Source: a bacterium (lineage in GTDB: Bacteria > Sumerlaeota > Sumerlaeia > MVZB01). Taken from it: 5,243 bases of DNA. The notes beneath the pieces are model-generated. The model had not been told where the DNA came from, did not search any database, and saw only the letters and a list, made by a program, of their open reading frames with translations. Shown one piece after another: positions 1-5,243 of the stretch (the first letter of the stretch is position 1; every line of letters begins with the position of its first letter). Where the stretch lies: NCBI GenBank assembly GCA_023480605.1, contig JAMCWS010000277.1, forward strand, positions 1-5,243, given 5' to 3'. The position numbers and the translations under genes are program-made.

Positions 1-1
1 G

Positions 2-394
2 CGCGAGATCAGCGAGCGGATCGACCTGATGATCCCGACGGCCTCGACCCAGCCTGAACAGGCGCGCTGGCGCTCGCAAGTGCCCGGCTCGGCCGGCACG
101 TTCGCCTGGACTCCGGGCGACTACGGCGAGAACACATTCATTTTCCGTTCCTCGCTCGAACGCGGCGACCGGCCCAACACGGGCGAACTGCGCGTCGGCG
201 GCGACTTCTCGGTGCTGGCTTATATCATCACCCAAAGCGCCGGTCCCGAGGCCGAGCGGCGGCGCTGGCCCGTCAAGTTCGGCATCACGCCCGAGGGCGG
301 ACAGTTGCAATACAAGGTCAACTTCGTCTTCGTGCTCGACCAGCCGATGCCCAGCCTGCCCGACTGGGCCGACGTGACGCGCTGGACGAAGTGA
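2..394 (+). CDS. tssM: TssM/IcmF-like type VI secretion protein, C-terminal end (5' partial)
   Basis: The frame is open from base 2 and ends at TGA 392-394, leaving 130 C-terminal residues; the start lies outside the window. The visible part is a beta-rich domain with a W-T-P-G-D turn followed by the strand ENTFIFRSS, then a GGDFSVLAYI segment, a W-P-V-K-F strand and a final strand QYKVNFVFVLDQPMP. This order (W-P-G turn, hydrophobic segment, then a Y-x-V/L-x strand ending in a short proline-containing tail) matches the C-terminal domain of TssM/IcmF, the inner-membrane protein that with TssL and TssJ forms the type VI secretion membrane complex. The next gene on the same strand resembles tagF, and tssM and tagF are neighbours in known loci such as P. 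aeruginosa H1, which supports the call. There is no membrane segment or ATPase motif in the fragment, so the name rests on pattern and context; another type VI-associated protein is possible. Confidence 0.55.
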   Translation, partial: REISERIDLMIPTASTQPEQARWRSQVPGSAGTFAWTPGDYGENTFIFRSSLERGDRPNTGELRVGGDFSVLAYIITQSAGPEAERRRWPVKFGITPEGGQLQYKVNFVFVLDQPMPSLPDWADVTRWTK

Positions 395-400
395 AAGGAG
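394..400 (+). promoter_or_regulatory. Orphan Shine-Dalgarno-like sequence overlapping the tssM stop
   Basis: AAAGGAG begins on the last base of the TGA stop and is a strong ribosome-binding sequence, but no usable start follows: the nearest start-like triplet (TTG, 406-408) is followed at once by TAA. tagF, the next gene, has its own site about 185 bases further on. It may be a relic of a tightly coupled gene now lost, or chance. Confidence 0.25.
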
Positions 401-593
401 ACTGATTGTAAACATAAGCGCAAAACGCGGTTTCTTAAATGAAGCATGTTCGTGCGTTTTGTATTTCGCCCTTTCCGTTTCGCATTTGACTGAACGCGCG
501 GCGTTTTCGTGGTCGCCCTGTGCAGGTACACAACCGGTCTAACATGAACGTAATCTGCCCGTATCGTGTTGAAACCGACAAAGGACCAACGCC
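395..593. other. AT-richer spacer between tssM and tagF; weak inverted repeat, no supported promoter
   Basis: These 199 bases are visibly richer in A and T than the flanking genes and hold no convincing reading frame. An inverted repeat pairs CAAAACGC (421-428) with GCGTTTTG (454-461) across a 25-base loop, followed by TATTT; it could weakly terminate the upstream transcript, but the loop is long. TTGACT (486-491) resembles a -35 box, yet the bases 17 further on (GTGGTC) are not a -10 box. A separate tagF promoter may lie here but I cannot place it. Confidence 0.4.
581..585 (+). promoter_or_regulatory. Ribosome-binding site of tagF
   Basis: AAGGA lies 8 bases before ATG 594, a normal distance, and supports that start over internal ATGs further in. 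Confidence 0.6.
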
Positions 594-1580
594 ATGAAAT
601 TCGTGCAGAGTTTTAAGGACAGGTTTCTCTCGCGTGGCGGTGGCCGGATCGAAAGCTTCGTGCTTTCGGCCTACGGCAAACTCCCCATTTACAAGGATTA
701 CATCATGTGGGAATGCCATGCCGGCGCCGCGGCCGAAATGAAACGCTGGCTTGACGAGGCATTCGGCATGACCTGGGAGGAGTTCGGCGGCAAGGGTATC
801 GTCCCCGCCGGCCCGGCCCGCGCCCTGCTGCTGCTGCCCGGGGGCAAGTGGGCCGTGGCGGCCGCGTTACGCCCCAGCACCGACGAAGGCGGACTGCGTA
901 AGTTTCCCTTCACGCTGTTCGCCTGCTTCGGGCGGGGCGAACTCGTCGGGCGCGGCGTGCGCGGCGCCGTCGAGGCGCTCACGCCCGTCTGGGAATCGCT
1001 CGAAGACCAGCAACGCCGCCTCGCCGCCATCGACAATATAGAGGACCTATACTCCTACCTCCAGCGCACGGCGCCCGCCCCGGCCGACCCATGCCCCGAG
1101 GCCGACGGGGCCGCCGGCGAGGGGACGCTCGACGTGGCGGCGTGGATGCAGGCGATCGGACCCGACAATCCGGCCGGCCTGCGCCGCTGGTTTGAAGAAA
1201 AGATTCGCGAAACACTGGCGGCCTATCGCGGCTTTCCCGAACAGGGGGAATCGCTGGCGGCGCGCCTGCCGCTGGCCCCCGGCCTGAGCGCCGCGCTCCA
1301 GGCCGACCTCTGGGCCCAGGCGTTCCAGGGCAACCTCAAGAAGTGCCCCGCCTTCCCCAGCCTGGTCATCGAGCGGCCCGAGGCCGAGGGCGCGGCGCCG
1401 GCCGTTTCGCTGGTTTGGCGCGAACTCAAGCGCGAAGATGCCTGGTTGTTCAGCGGCCGCACCGGCGAATACGAATTCGTCGAAAATCTCTGCCCGCCCG
1501 CGCCGCCCGACCTCCCGGCCGGCGATGACGGCGACGCCCCGGCCGATCCGGTCCAGTGGCTCGAATCGCTCGGCCAATAA
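594..1580 (+). CDS. tagF: TagF-like type VI secretion system-associated protein
   Basis: The complete 328-residue gene starts at ATG 594 behind AAGGA and ends at TAA 1580. Residues 24-112 carry the TagF N-terminal pattern (DUF2094 family): YGKLPIYKDYI at 27-37 corresponds to the usual F/Y-G-K-L-P-x-x-G-D-F/Y opening, and 85-112 (KWAVAAALRPSTDEGG followed by RKFPFTLFACF) corresponds to the W-x-G-V-x-x-P-S-x-D-x-x-G-R-x-F-P-L-T block. No signal peptide or membrane segment is visible, so it should be cytoplasmic. The last third has a VSLVWRELKREDAWLFSG stretch, like the tryptophan-rich end of TagF proteins. A proline/alanine/glycine-rich linker lies at about 159-178 and another near the end. In P. 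aeruginosa TagF represses the H1 system post-translationally, independently of or alongside the PpkA/PppA pathway; some relatives are fused to a PppA phosphatase, which this one is not. The type VI role is strong from motif plus neighbour; the repressor role is inferred from the family. Confidence 0.78.
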   Translation: MKFVQSFKDRFLSRGGGRIESFVLSAYGKLPIYKDYIMWECHAGAAAEMKRWLDEAFGMTWEEFGGKGIVPAGPARALLLLPGGKWAVAAALRPSTDEGGLRKFPFTLFACFGRGELVGRGVRGAVEALTPVWESLEDQQRRLAAIDNIEDLYSYLQRTAPAPADPCPEADGAAGEGTLDVAAWMQAIGPDNPAGLRRWFEEKIRETLAAYRGFPEQGESLAARLPLAPGLSAALQADLWAQAFQGNLKKCPAFPSLVIERPEAEGAAPAVSLVWRELKREDAWLFSGRTGEYEFVENLCPPAPPDLPAGDDGDAPADPVQWLESLGQ

Positions 1581-1605
1581 GGACGCCGTCGCCGAATCCA
1601 TCTCG

Positions 1606-1632
1606 GAGCGCCGGCTTCCGTGCCGGCTCTTT
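1606..1632 (+). terminator. Rho-independent terminator of tagF
   Basis: Stem GCCGGC (1610-1615) pairs with GCCGGC (1622-1627) around the loop TTCCGT, extended below a small bulge by GAG (1606-1608) with CTC-type partners, and is followed by TCTTT. It begins 26 bases after the tagF stop. On the other strand no T-run follows, so it serves tagF rather than the convergent rodA. Confidence 0.6.
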
Positions 1633-1669
1633 GCATTCCGGTTGGATCCATCGATTCGCGGAATCACGC

Positions 1670-2791
1670 TCACAGCCCCCGCCGCGCGCCGACCGAAAGC
1701 GTCAGGCCGACCGAGACCATGCAGGTCAGCATGAACGAACCGCCATAGGAAAAAAAGGGCAGCGGCAGGCCGGTCACCGGCAGCAGCCCCACCGTCATGC
1801 CGATGTTGAGGATCGTGTGGGTGGCCAGCATCGTCGCCAGACCAGTGACCAGTAGCAGCCCGAAGACGTCCTGCGTGACGTTGGCCAGGTGCACCATCCG
1901 CCCGATGAAAAAAGCCAGCAGCACGAGCACGACGACGCAGCCGGCCAGCCCGAACTGTTCGCCGACGGTAGGATAAATGAAGTCGGTGTGATACTCGGGC
2001 AGGTAGCGGAAGGTGGTCTGCGTGCCCCGCCCCCAGCCTTTGCCGAACATCCGCCCCGAACCCAGGGCCGTCTGCGCCTGGATGATGTTATAACCTTTGC
2101 CCCGTGGGTCGGCTTCGGGATTCAGGAAGGATATGATGCGGTTTTTCTGATGCGGCTTGAGATGGGGATATGCCGCCACGGCCAGCACGCATCCCAGCGC
2201 CACGAACAGGATGACGACCCACTTGCGCAAGCCGGCGACCCAGAACATCGCCCCGGCCATGGGCACCAGCACGACGGCCGTCCCCAGGTCGGGCTGCTTG
2301 AGGATGAGGAGCAGCGGCGCGCCGACGATGGCCAAGGGCGCCAGCGTGTGGCGCAGGCCGCGGAATTCGGCCGCGCGCGGCGCCAAATGGCGCGCCAGAA
2401 CGAGGGCCAGGATGATCTTGCCCGGCTCGGAGGGCTGGAATCGGAAGAATCCCAGGTCATACCACGACTGCGCCCCCTTGATCGATTCGGCCTTGAACAG
2501 CAGGCCGGCCAGCAGCACCAGCAGCACGCCGTAAAGCGGCCAGACGATCCCTTGCAGGCGGCGGTAGTCGAAAACGGTCAGCGCGACCATCAGGCCCACG
2601 CCCGCCGCGCCCCAGATGCACTGGCGCAGGGCATAGCCGGCCAGACGCCCCGGCCCCTGGCCGTCGGAGGTGGCGCCCCACAGCGTCACGATTCCGAAGG
2701 CGAACATCGTTAGGGTTACGACGATCAACGGCCAGTCGATCCAGGGCAGCAACCGGTAGGGAACGAGGCGAAAATGGGGTTTTTTGGCCAT
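1670..2791 (-). CDS. rodA: RodA, rod shape-determining peptidoglycan glycosyltransferase (SEDS family)
   Basis: RodA polymerises lipid II into glycan strands in the inner membrane and works with a class B penicillin-binding protein in side-wall elongation. The protein is 373 residues from ATG 2791 (E. coli RodA is 370) and has about ten hydrophobic segments, the first near 18-40 and the last near 345-367. Diagnostic blocks are FQPSEPGK (118-125), NPEADPRGKGYNIIQAQ (224-240), GSG-x-x-x-GKGWGRGTQ (245-258), LPEYHTDFIY (264-273) and PFFSYGGS (345-352). D270 in HTDF matches the aspartate essential for SEDS polymerase activity. The GKG-x-x-x-GTQ pattern favours RodA over FtsW. An in-frame GTG at 2836 would add 15 residues (IVRTRHATIHPDRP), but those look like upstream DNA and the ATG gives the family length; neither start has a good ribosome site. 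It converges on tagF with an 89-base gap. No mreBCD or PBP2 gene is adjacent in the window. Confidence 0.95.
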   Translation of the reverse strand: MAKKPHFRLVPYRLLPWIDWPLIVVTLTMFAFGIVTLWGATSDGQGPGRLAGYALRQCIWGAAGVGLMVALTVFDYRRLQGIVWPLYGVLLVLLAGLLFKAESIKGAQSWYDLGFFRFQPSEPGKIILALVLARHLAPRAAEFRGLRHTLAPLAIVGAPLLLILKQPDLGTAVVLVPMAGAMFWVAGLRKWVVILFVALGCVLAVAAYPHLKPHQKNRIISFLNPEADPRGKGYNIIQAQTALGSGRMFGKGWGRGTQTTFRYLPEYHTDFIYPTVGEQFGLAGCVVVLVLLAFFIGRMVHLANVTQDVFGLLLVTGLATMLATHTILNIGMTVGLLPVTGLPLPFFSYGGSFMLTCMVSVGLTLSVGARRGL

Positions 2792-2956
2792 CGGTCGGTC
2801 CGGGTGAATCGTGGCGTGACGCGTGCGGACGATCACGGCCGGCGCGGCGCGGGGTCTGGCCGTTTCGCGTCAGGCGCGGCTCGCGCAGCGCGTGCATATT
2901 GTAAGGAGGTTGAGTGGCGGGCGGAAGGAAAAACCGGCCTACCCGCCCTCCGGAAG
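2792..2956. other. Upstream region of rodA, no gene
   Basis: This GC-rich stretch should hold the rodA leader and promoter, reading on the minus strand. A TACAAT sequence on the minus strand (2898-2903) resembles a -10 box, but the region 17 bases upstream (TTCCGC) does not resemble a -35 box, so I do not call a promoter. On the plus strand TAAGGAGGT (2902-2910) looks like a ribosome site without a credible gene behind it. Confidence 0.4.
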
Positions 2957-2977
2957 TCGGGTGCATCCTTGAATTCC
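2957..2977 (+). repeat. Left terminal inverted repeat of the palindromic element
   Basis: This 21-base sequence is matched in inverted orientation, with one mismatch, by 3260-3280. Confidence 0.65.
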
Positions 2978-3003
2978 CCGGTCAATGGGGCGGGGAGGTG
3001 GGA

Positions 3004-3049
3004 GTCCCGCCAGGGACGGAAGCCTTCAGCCCGCCACGTCCGTGGCGGG
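3004..3049 (-). repeat. Two-hairpin module, copy A (minus orientation)
   Basis: On the plus strand a small hairpin GTCCC-GCCA-GGGAC (3004-3017) is followed by a 12-base spacer and a hairpin with 8-base arms CCCGCCAC (3030-3037) and GTGGCGGG (3042-3049) around GTCC. Read on the minus strand the order is big hairpin, spacer CTGAAGGCTTCC, small hairpin. That matches copy B at 3157-3201, whose spacer is TTAAAGGCAACC, so stems and spacer are both shared. Confidence 0.7.
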
Positions 3050-3118
3050 AAACCGATCGATGAATGATCCGGAGTCCGATCCGGGACGAATGGTGAGGTG
3101 ATTTCGCTCCCATCATCC

Positions 3119-3137
3119 GTCCCTGACGGGACTTTTT
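3119..3137 (+). terminator. Third copy of the small hairpin, followed by five Ts; terminator-like
   Basis: GTCCC (3119-3123) pairs with GGGAC (3128-3132) around TGAC, directly followed by TTTTT (3133-3137). It shares the start CCGTCCCT with the small hairpins of copies A and B. A five-pair stem with a T-run could stop transcription entering from the left toward the hydrolase gene, but the stem is short and may simply be one more repeat unit. Confidence 0.35.
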
Positions 3138-3156
3138 GGGGGAAGCGGCCATCCAT

Positions 3157-3201
3157 CCCGCCATTGCCATGGCGGGTTAAAGGCAACCGTCCCTCCGGGA
3201 C
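3157..3201 (+). repeat. Two-hairpin module, copy B (plus orientation)
   Basis: The big hairpin has arms CCCGCCAT (3157-3164) and ATGGCGGG (3169-3176) around TGCC. The spacer TTAAAGGCAACC follows, then the small hairpin GTCCC-TCC-GGGAC (3189-3201). Compared with copy A the innermost pair of the big stem changed from C-G to T-A, with both arms altered together, while the rest of the stem is identical. Confidence 0.7.
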
Positions 3202-3259
3202 TGAGTTCAACGATTGGAATGTCGGCCCGATTTTGGGAACAGAGGATCTGACCTGAGAA

Positions 3260-3280
3260 GGAATTCAGGGATGCACCCGA
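3260..3280 (-). repeat. Right terminal inverted repeat of the palindromic element
   Basis: This is the inverted partner of 2957-2977 with a single mismatch at the thirteenth position. Confidence 0.65.
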
Positions 3281-3376
3281 GAAACGAATGGCGGCCATTA
3301 TGGCGTTGCATCCTGGGGTGGCCTTTTGATTTCATGGCCAGACTGATGCCGCCAACAAAAGGGAGGTTTTTGTGCC
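3281..3376 (+). other. 5' region of the hydrolase gene, no gene and no placeable promoter
   Basis: These 96 bases lie between the palindromic element and the start codon. TGGCC (3319-3323) and GGCCA (3336-3340) form a weak inverted repeat. I see no good pair of promoter boxes, so the gene may be transcribed from inside or before the element. Confidence 0.35.
3361..3366 (+). promoter_or_regulatory. Ribosome-binding site of the SGNH hydrolase gene
   Basis: GGGAGG lies 10 bases before ATG 3377. This site, together with the signal peptide that begins exactly there, fixes the start. Confidence 0.65.
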
Positions 3377-5243
3377 ATGAATATCTGCCTGGTGACCCTG
3401 GGCCTGGCGCTGCCGGTTCTGGCCGCCATGAGTGCCGCGCCGGCCGACGGCCTCGAACGGGGCGGCCTGTGCCCCATCTCCGACAAACCCTTCCCGGCGC
3501 CGGCCGGCACCGAACCGCTGGCCTTGCCGGGGGGCGACTTCGAAATCACGGGACATAATCCGCCGGGGTGGGAAATTTCGGGCGGTTCGATTGTCGCCGC
3601 GCCGGACACGCCGGGCGGAGTGGGTGGGCCGCGGGGCAAGGCCTACTGCCGGATCGGGGCGGACAAAGGCAACGCCGTTCGCGCGCCCGAAGTGAAGGCG
3701 CGGGGCGGGCGGCCCTACTTCGTTTCGTTCCGGCTGAGGAATCCCAGCGACAACTGGGCGGCCGTCACGTTCGGTTCCGACGAAAAGTTCCGCACCTTCG
3801 CCGCCATTTACCCAGCCATCCCGTCGACCGGCGATCAGTGGAAGCGGGTCGGCCTCTATTTCTGGATGCCGGCCCAGTGCAACTCCATCCGCTTTCACGT
3901 CAGCCCGCGCCAGGAACGCCCCAAGGACCAGTTCATCGGCATCGACGACATCCAACTGCGCACGGCGACCGTCGCCGAAATGGGCGCGGCTTACGCCGCC
4001 GAGCATAAACTCCTGCCCCCTTACGACACGGCGCCCCGCCCCGGCGACGGGCAAAACCTGGCCCTTTCGGTGGCCAAATGGGAAGGGCGCGCCGGCATCC
4101 CCGGCAAGCCGTTCGTCATCTGGGCGATCGGTTCGAGCTGGACGGCCGCGATGGACAACGGCTACGGCCTCATGCAGACGATCCGCGAGCACTTCCCCAA
4201 GGCGCCCGAACTTCTCTACCGCCGCCACGACGGGGCGGGGACGCCCTGGCAATTCGATTACGGCTGGGTAAAACAGTTCGTCGCCGCCGACCAGCCCGAC
4301 CTGATTTTCACCTACACGCCGGGCACGCTCGAGGGACTCGACGCGCTGCTGACCGAAATCCGCCGCCGCACCACGGCCGACATCATCGTGCCCAGCATCC
4401 ATTTCGGGGTCAAGGACACCGACATCACGCCCGAGCTGATCGAAAAGGGGTTTGTGGACTGGGAAAAGGCGCGCGAGATCTGCCGCAAGCATCACGCCGA
4501 GTTCGTCGAGCACCGGCGCGACATCGCCGACTACCTCAAACACACCGGCCTCACGCCCGATGACCTTCTCTGGGATCACGTCCATCAGAACCAGCACGGC
4601 CGCATCCGGGTGTGGGACAGCATCGCCCGCCACATCACCAACCCGGGCGAATTCACCTACGCGCCCGAGGCGGTCGAGCGCCGCATCCCGGTCGCGCCGC
4701 CGGCCGCGACGGCCACCGAACAAGTGACCCTCGCCGGCGACTGGACGACCCGCGGCGGCGCAATCCATACCGCGCAGGCCGGCGCGCGAATCAAGGTCCG
4801 GTTCACGGGAAACCGGATCGACCTGCTGGGCCGCGCGGCGCCCGGCGGCGGCACGGTCGAGGTGCTGGTGGACGGCCGCCCCGGCGGCGAGGCGCCGGTT
4901 TTTTACACCACTTACATCCAACCCGAGCCGAAGGTCTACCCGAGACCCGATGTCGGCGGCCAGCCCGGCGACGCCGCGCCCCACGCCGTGACCCTGGGCG
5001 CCGGCACCAGCCAGGTCAACATCATGCTGACCGCCACTACGGTCACCTTTGACTCCACGGTGGACAGCAACCTCACCGGCGTCGGCAGCGATGCGGGTTC
5101 GACGCTTGCCATCGCCAGCGAGGGCGGCTACAGCTATAACGGCAATGTGATCTTTGACGCCGCGGTGGGTGGCACGGAGCCACTCGGCTCGCTGTCCGTG
5201 GCCGGGGCGACCACGTTCGCCAACAGCGTCAGTGACTTTGTAC
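3377..5243 (+). CDS. Secreted SGNH/GDSL-type hydrolase with flanking beta-sandwich domains, running into beta-strand repeats (3' partial)
   Basis: The frame is open for 622 codons from ATG 3377 and leaves the window without a stop. Residues 1-22 form a signal peptide: hydrophobic CLVTLGLALPVLAAM, then A-x-A-like MSAAPA. Residues about 45-197 look like a CBM4/9-type beta-sandwich (GDFEI, later FVSFRLRNP, WKRVGLYFWMP and IGIDDIQL). Residues about 245-418 form an SGNH hydrolase core: IGSSW (251-255), with S254 as likely nucleophile, and DHVHQNQHG (400-408) with D400 and H403 as the Asp-x-x-His of block V. The usual Gly-Asp-Ser is Gly-Ser-Ser here, and the block III asparagine is not evident (PGTLE at 315-319). 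Residues about 454-540 form a second beta-sandwich (VRFTGNRIDLLGR, VEVLVDGRPGG). From about 554 the sequence becomes beta-strand repeat-like, with VTFDSTVDS (556-564) echoed by VIFDAAVGG (591-599). Likely role: esterase acting on an acylated glycan outside the cytoplasm; the substrate is unknown. Confidence 0.78.
   Translation, partial: MNICLVTLGLALPVLAAMSAAPADGLERGGLCPISDKPFPAPAGTEPLALPGGDFEITGHNPPGWEISGGSIVAAPDTPGGVGGPRGKAYCRIGADKGNAVRAPEVKARGGRPYFVSFRLRNPSDNWAAVTFGSDEKFRTFAAIYPAIPSTGDQWKRVGLYFWMPAQCNSIRFHVSPRQERPKDQFIGIDDIQLRTATVAEMGAAYAAEHKLLPPYDTAPRPGDGQNLALSVAKWEGRAGIPGKPFVIWAIGSSWTAAMDNGYGLMQTIREHFPKAPELLYRRHDGAGTPWQFDYGWVKQFVAADQPDLIFTYTPGTLEGLDALLTEIRRRTTADIIVPSIHFGVKDTDITPELIEKGFVDWEKAREICRKHHAEFVEHRRDIADYLKHTGLTPDDLLWDHVHQNQHGRIRVWDSIARHITNPGEFTYAPEAVERRIPVAPPAATATEQVTLAGDWTTRGGAIHTAQAGARIKVRFTGNRIDLLGRAAPGGGTVEVLVDGRPGGEAPVFYTTYIQPEPKVYPRPDVGGQPGDAAPHAVTLGAGTSQVNIMLTATTVTFDSTVDSNLTGVGSDAGSTLAIASEGGYSYNGNVIFDAAVGGTEPLGSLSVAGATTFANSVSDFV

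Larger units (their letters stand above)
2957..3280. mobile_element. Putative non-autonomous palindromic element (MITE/REP-like) with 21-base terminal inverted repeats
   Basis: The left end (2957-2977) reads TCGGGTGCATCC, T, TGAATTCC; the reverse complement of the right end (3260-3280) reads TCGGGTGCATCC, C, TGAATTCC, so 20 of 21 bases match in inverted orientation. The 324 bases between them hold no convincing gene but several GC-rich hairpins, including two oppositely oriented copies of a two-hairpin module. I see no clear target-site duplication (left flank ends CGGAAG, right flank begins GAAACG). Size, lack of coding sequence and inverted ends fit a MITE or a BIME-like cluster of repetitive extragenic palindromes moved in trans by a RAYT or other transposase. 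That it moves, and that it occurs elsewhere in the genome, is inference. Confidence 0.45.

Noticed and set aside
1653..1665. GATTC-GCG-GAATC hairpin as a rodA terminator.
   Set aside because: The stem is only five pairs with a three-base loop, and no T-run follows on the minus strand.
1889..2713. A 274-codon plus-strand frame opposite rodA.
   Set aside because: Composition is dominated by Q, H, R, D and G, as expected from the antisense of a membrane protein, and rodA on the other strand is unmistakable.
2898..2903. TACAAT on the minus strand as a -10 box for rodA.
   Set aside because: There is no matching -35 box at 16-18 bases, and one hexamer alone is not enough.
2941..2962. ACCCG...CGGGT inverted repeat at the left edge of the element.
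   Set aside because: Five pairs around a 12-base loop in GC-rich DNA are expected by chance.
2457..2966. A 169-codon minus-strand frame overlapping the start of rodA.
   Set aside because: It mostly overlaps rodA in another frame, is rich in R, P and G, and shows no domain.
2902..3064. TAAGGAGGT on the plus strand followed by GTG (2914) opening about 49 codons to TGA 3064.
   Set aside because: The GTG is too close to the ribosome site, and the peptide runs through the inverted repeat and hairpins with no protein-like pattern. It is more likely chance.
3004..3201. A CRISPR array, because of repeated GC-rich palindromes.
   Set aside because: The repeats are few, inverted rather than direct, unevenly spaced and without unique spacers of constant length.
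3332..4984. A 550-codon open frame on the minus strand opposite the SGNH hydrolase gene.
   Set aside because: It is the GC-rich shadow of the plus-strand gene: rich in R, G, A, V and D with no recognisable motif, while the plus strand has a signal peptide, SGNH motifs and a ribosome site.

Overview
The window is GC-rich DNA (third codon positions are mostly G or C in every gene) from a Gram-negative-type bacterium. A type VI secretion gene pair, a RodA elongasome gene and a secreted SGNH esterase-like protein running into a beta-strand-rich region, together with short GTCCC/GGGAC and CCCGCC/GGCGGG palindromes between genes, suggest the Planctomycetota/Lentisphaerota/Kiritimatiellota side of the PVC group. 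That placement is inference from style, not from a marker gene.

Layout. Positions 2-394 (+) hold the last 130 codons of a protein whose end resembles the C-terminal beta-rich domain of TssM/IcmF. After an AT-richer spacer of 199 bases comes a complete tagF-like gene (594-1580, +) with a hairpin-plus-T-run terminator just behind it. Facing it is a complete rodA (1670-2791, -). A non-coding stretch of 585 bases (2792-3376) then separates rodA from a divergent gene (3377 to beyond 5243, +). That gene has a signal peptide, a CBM-like beta-sandwich, an SGNH hydrolase core, a second beta-sandwich and the beginning of a beta-strand repeat region; it runs off the window without a stop.

How the parts work together. 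TssM (inner-membrane core component) and TagF (accessory, a post-translational repressor where it has been studied) belong to one type VI secretion locus, the rest of which should lie to the left. RodA polymerises glycan strands for side-wall growth and is unrelated to the secretion locus apart from convergence. The last gene probably acts outside the cytoplasm on an acylated or sulfated glycan.

The most unusual part is the rodA/hydrolase spacer. It carries a 324-base element bounded by 21-base inverted repeats (20 of 21 matching), and inside it two oppositely oriented copies of a two-hairpin module. One stem differs between the copies by a compensatory base-pair change (C-G versus T-A). This looks like a non-autonomous, REP/BIME- or MITE-like element with selection on RNA or DNA folding. 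The second point to check is whether the abrupt change from esterase to beta-repeat sequence near codon 541-553 of the last gene is a real fusion or an assembly chimera.
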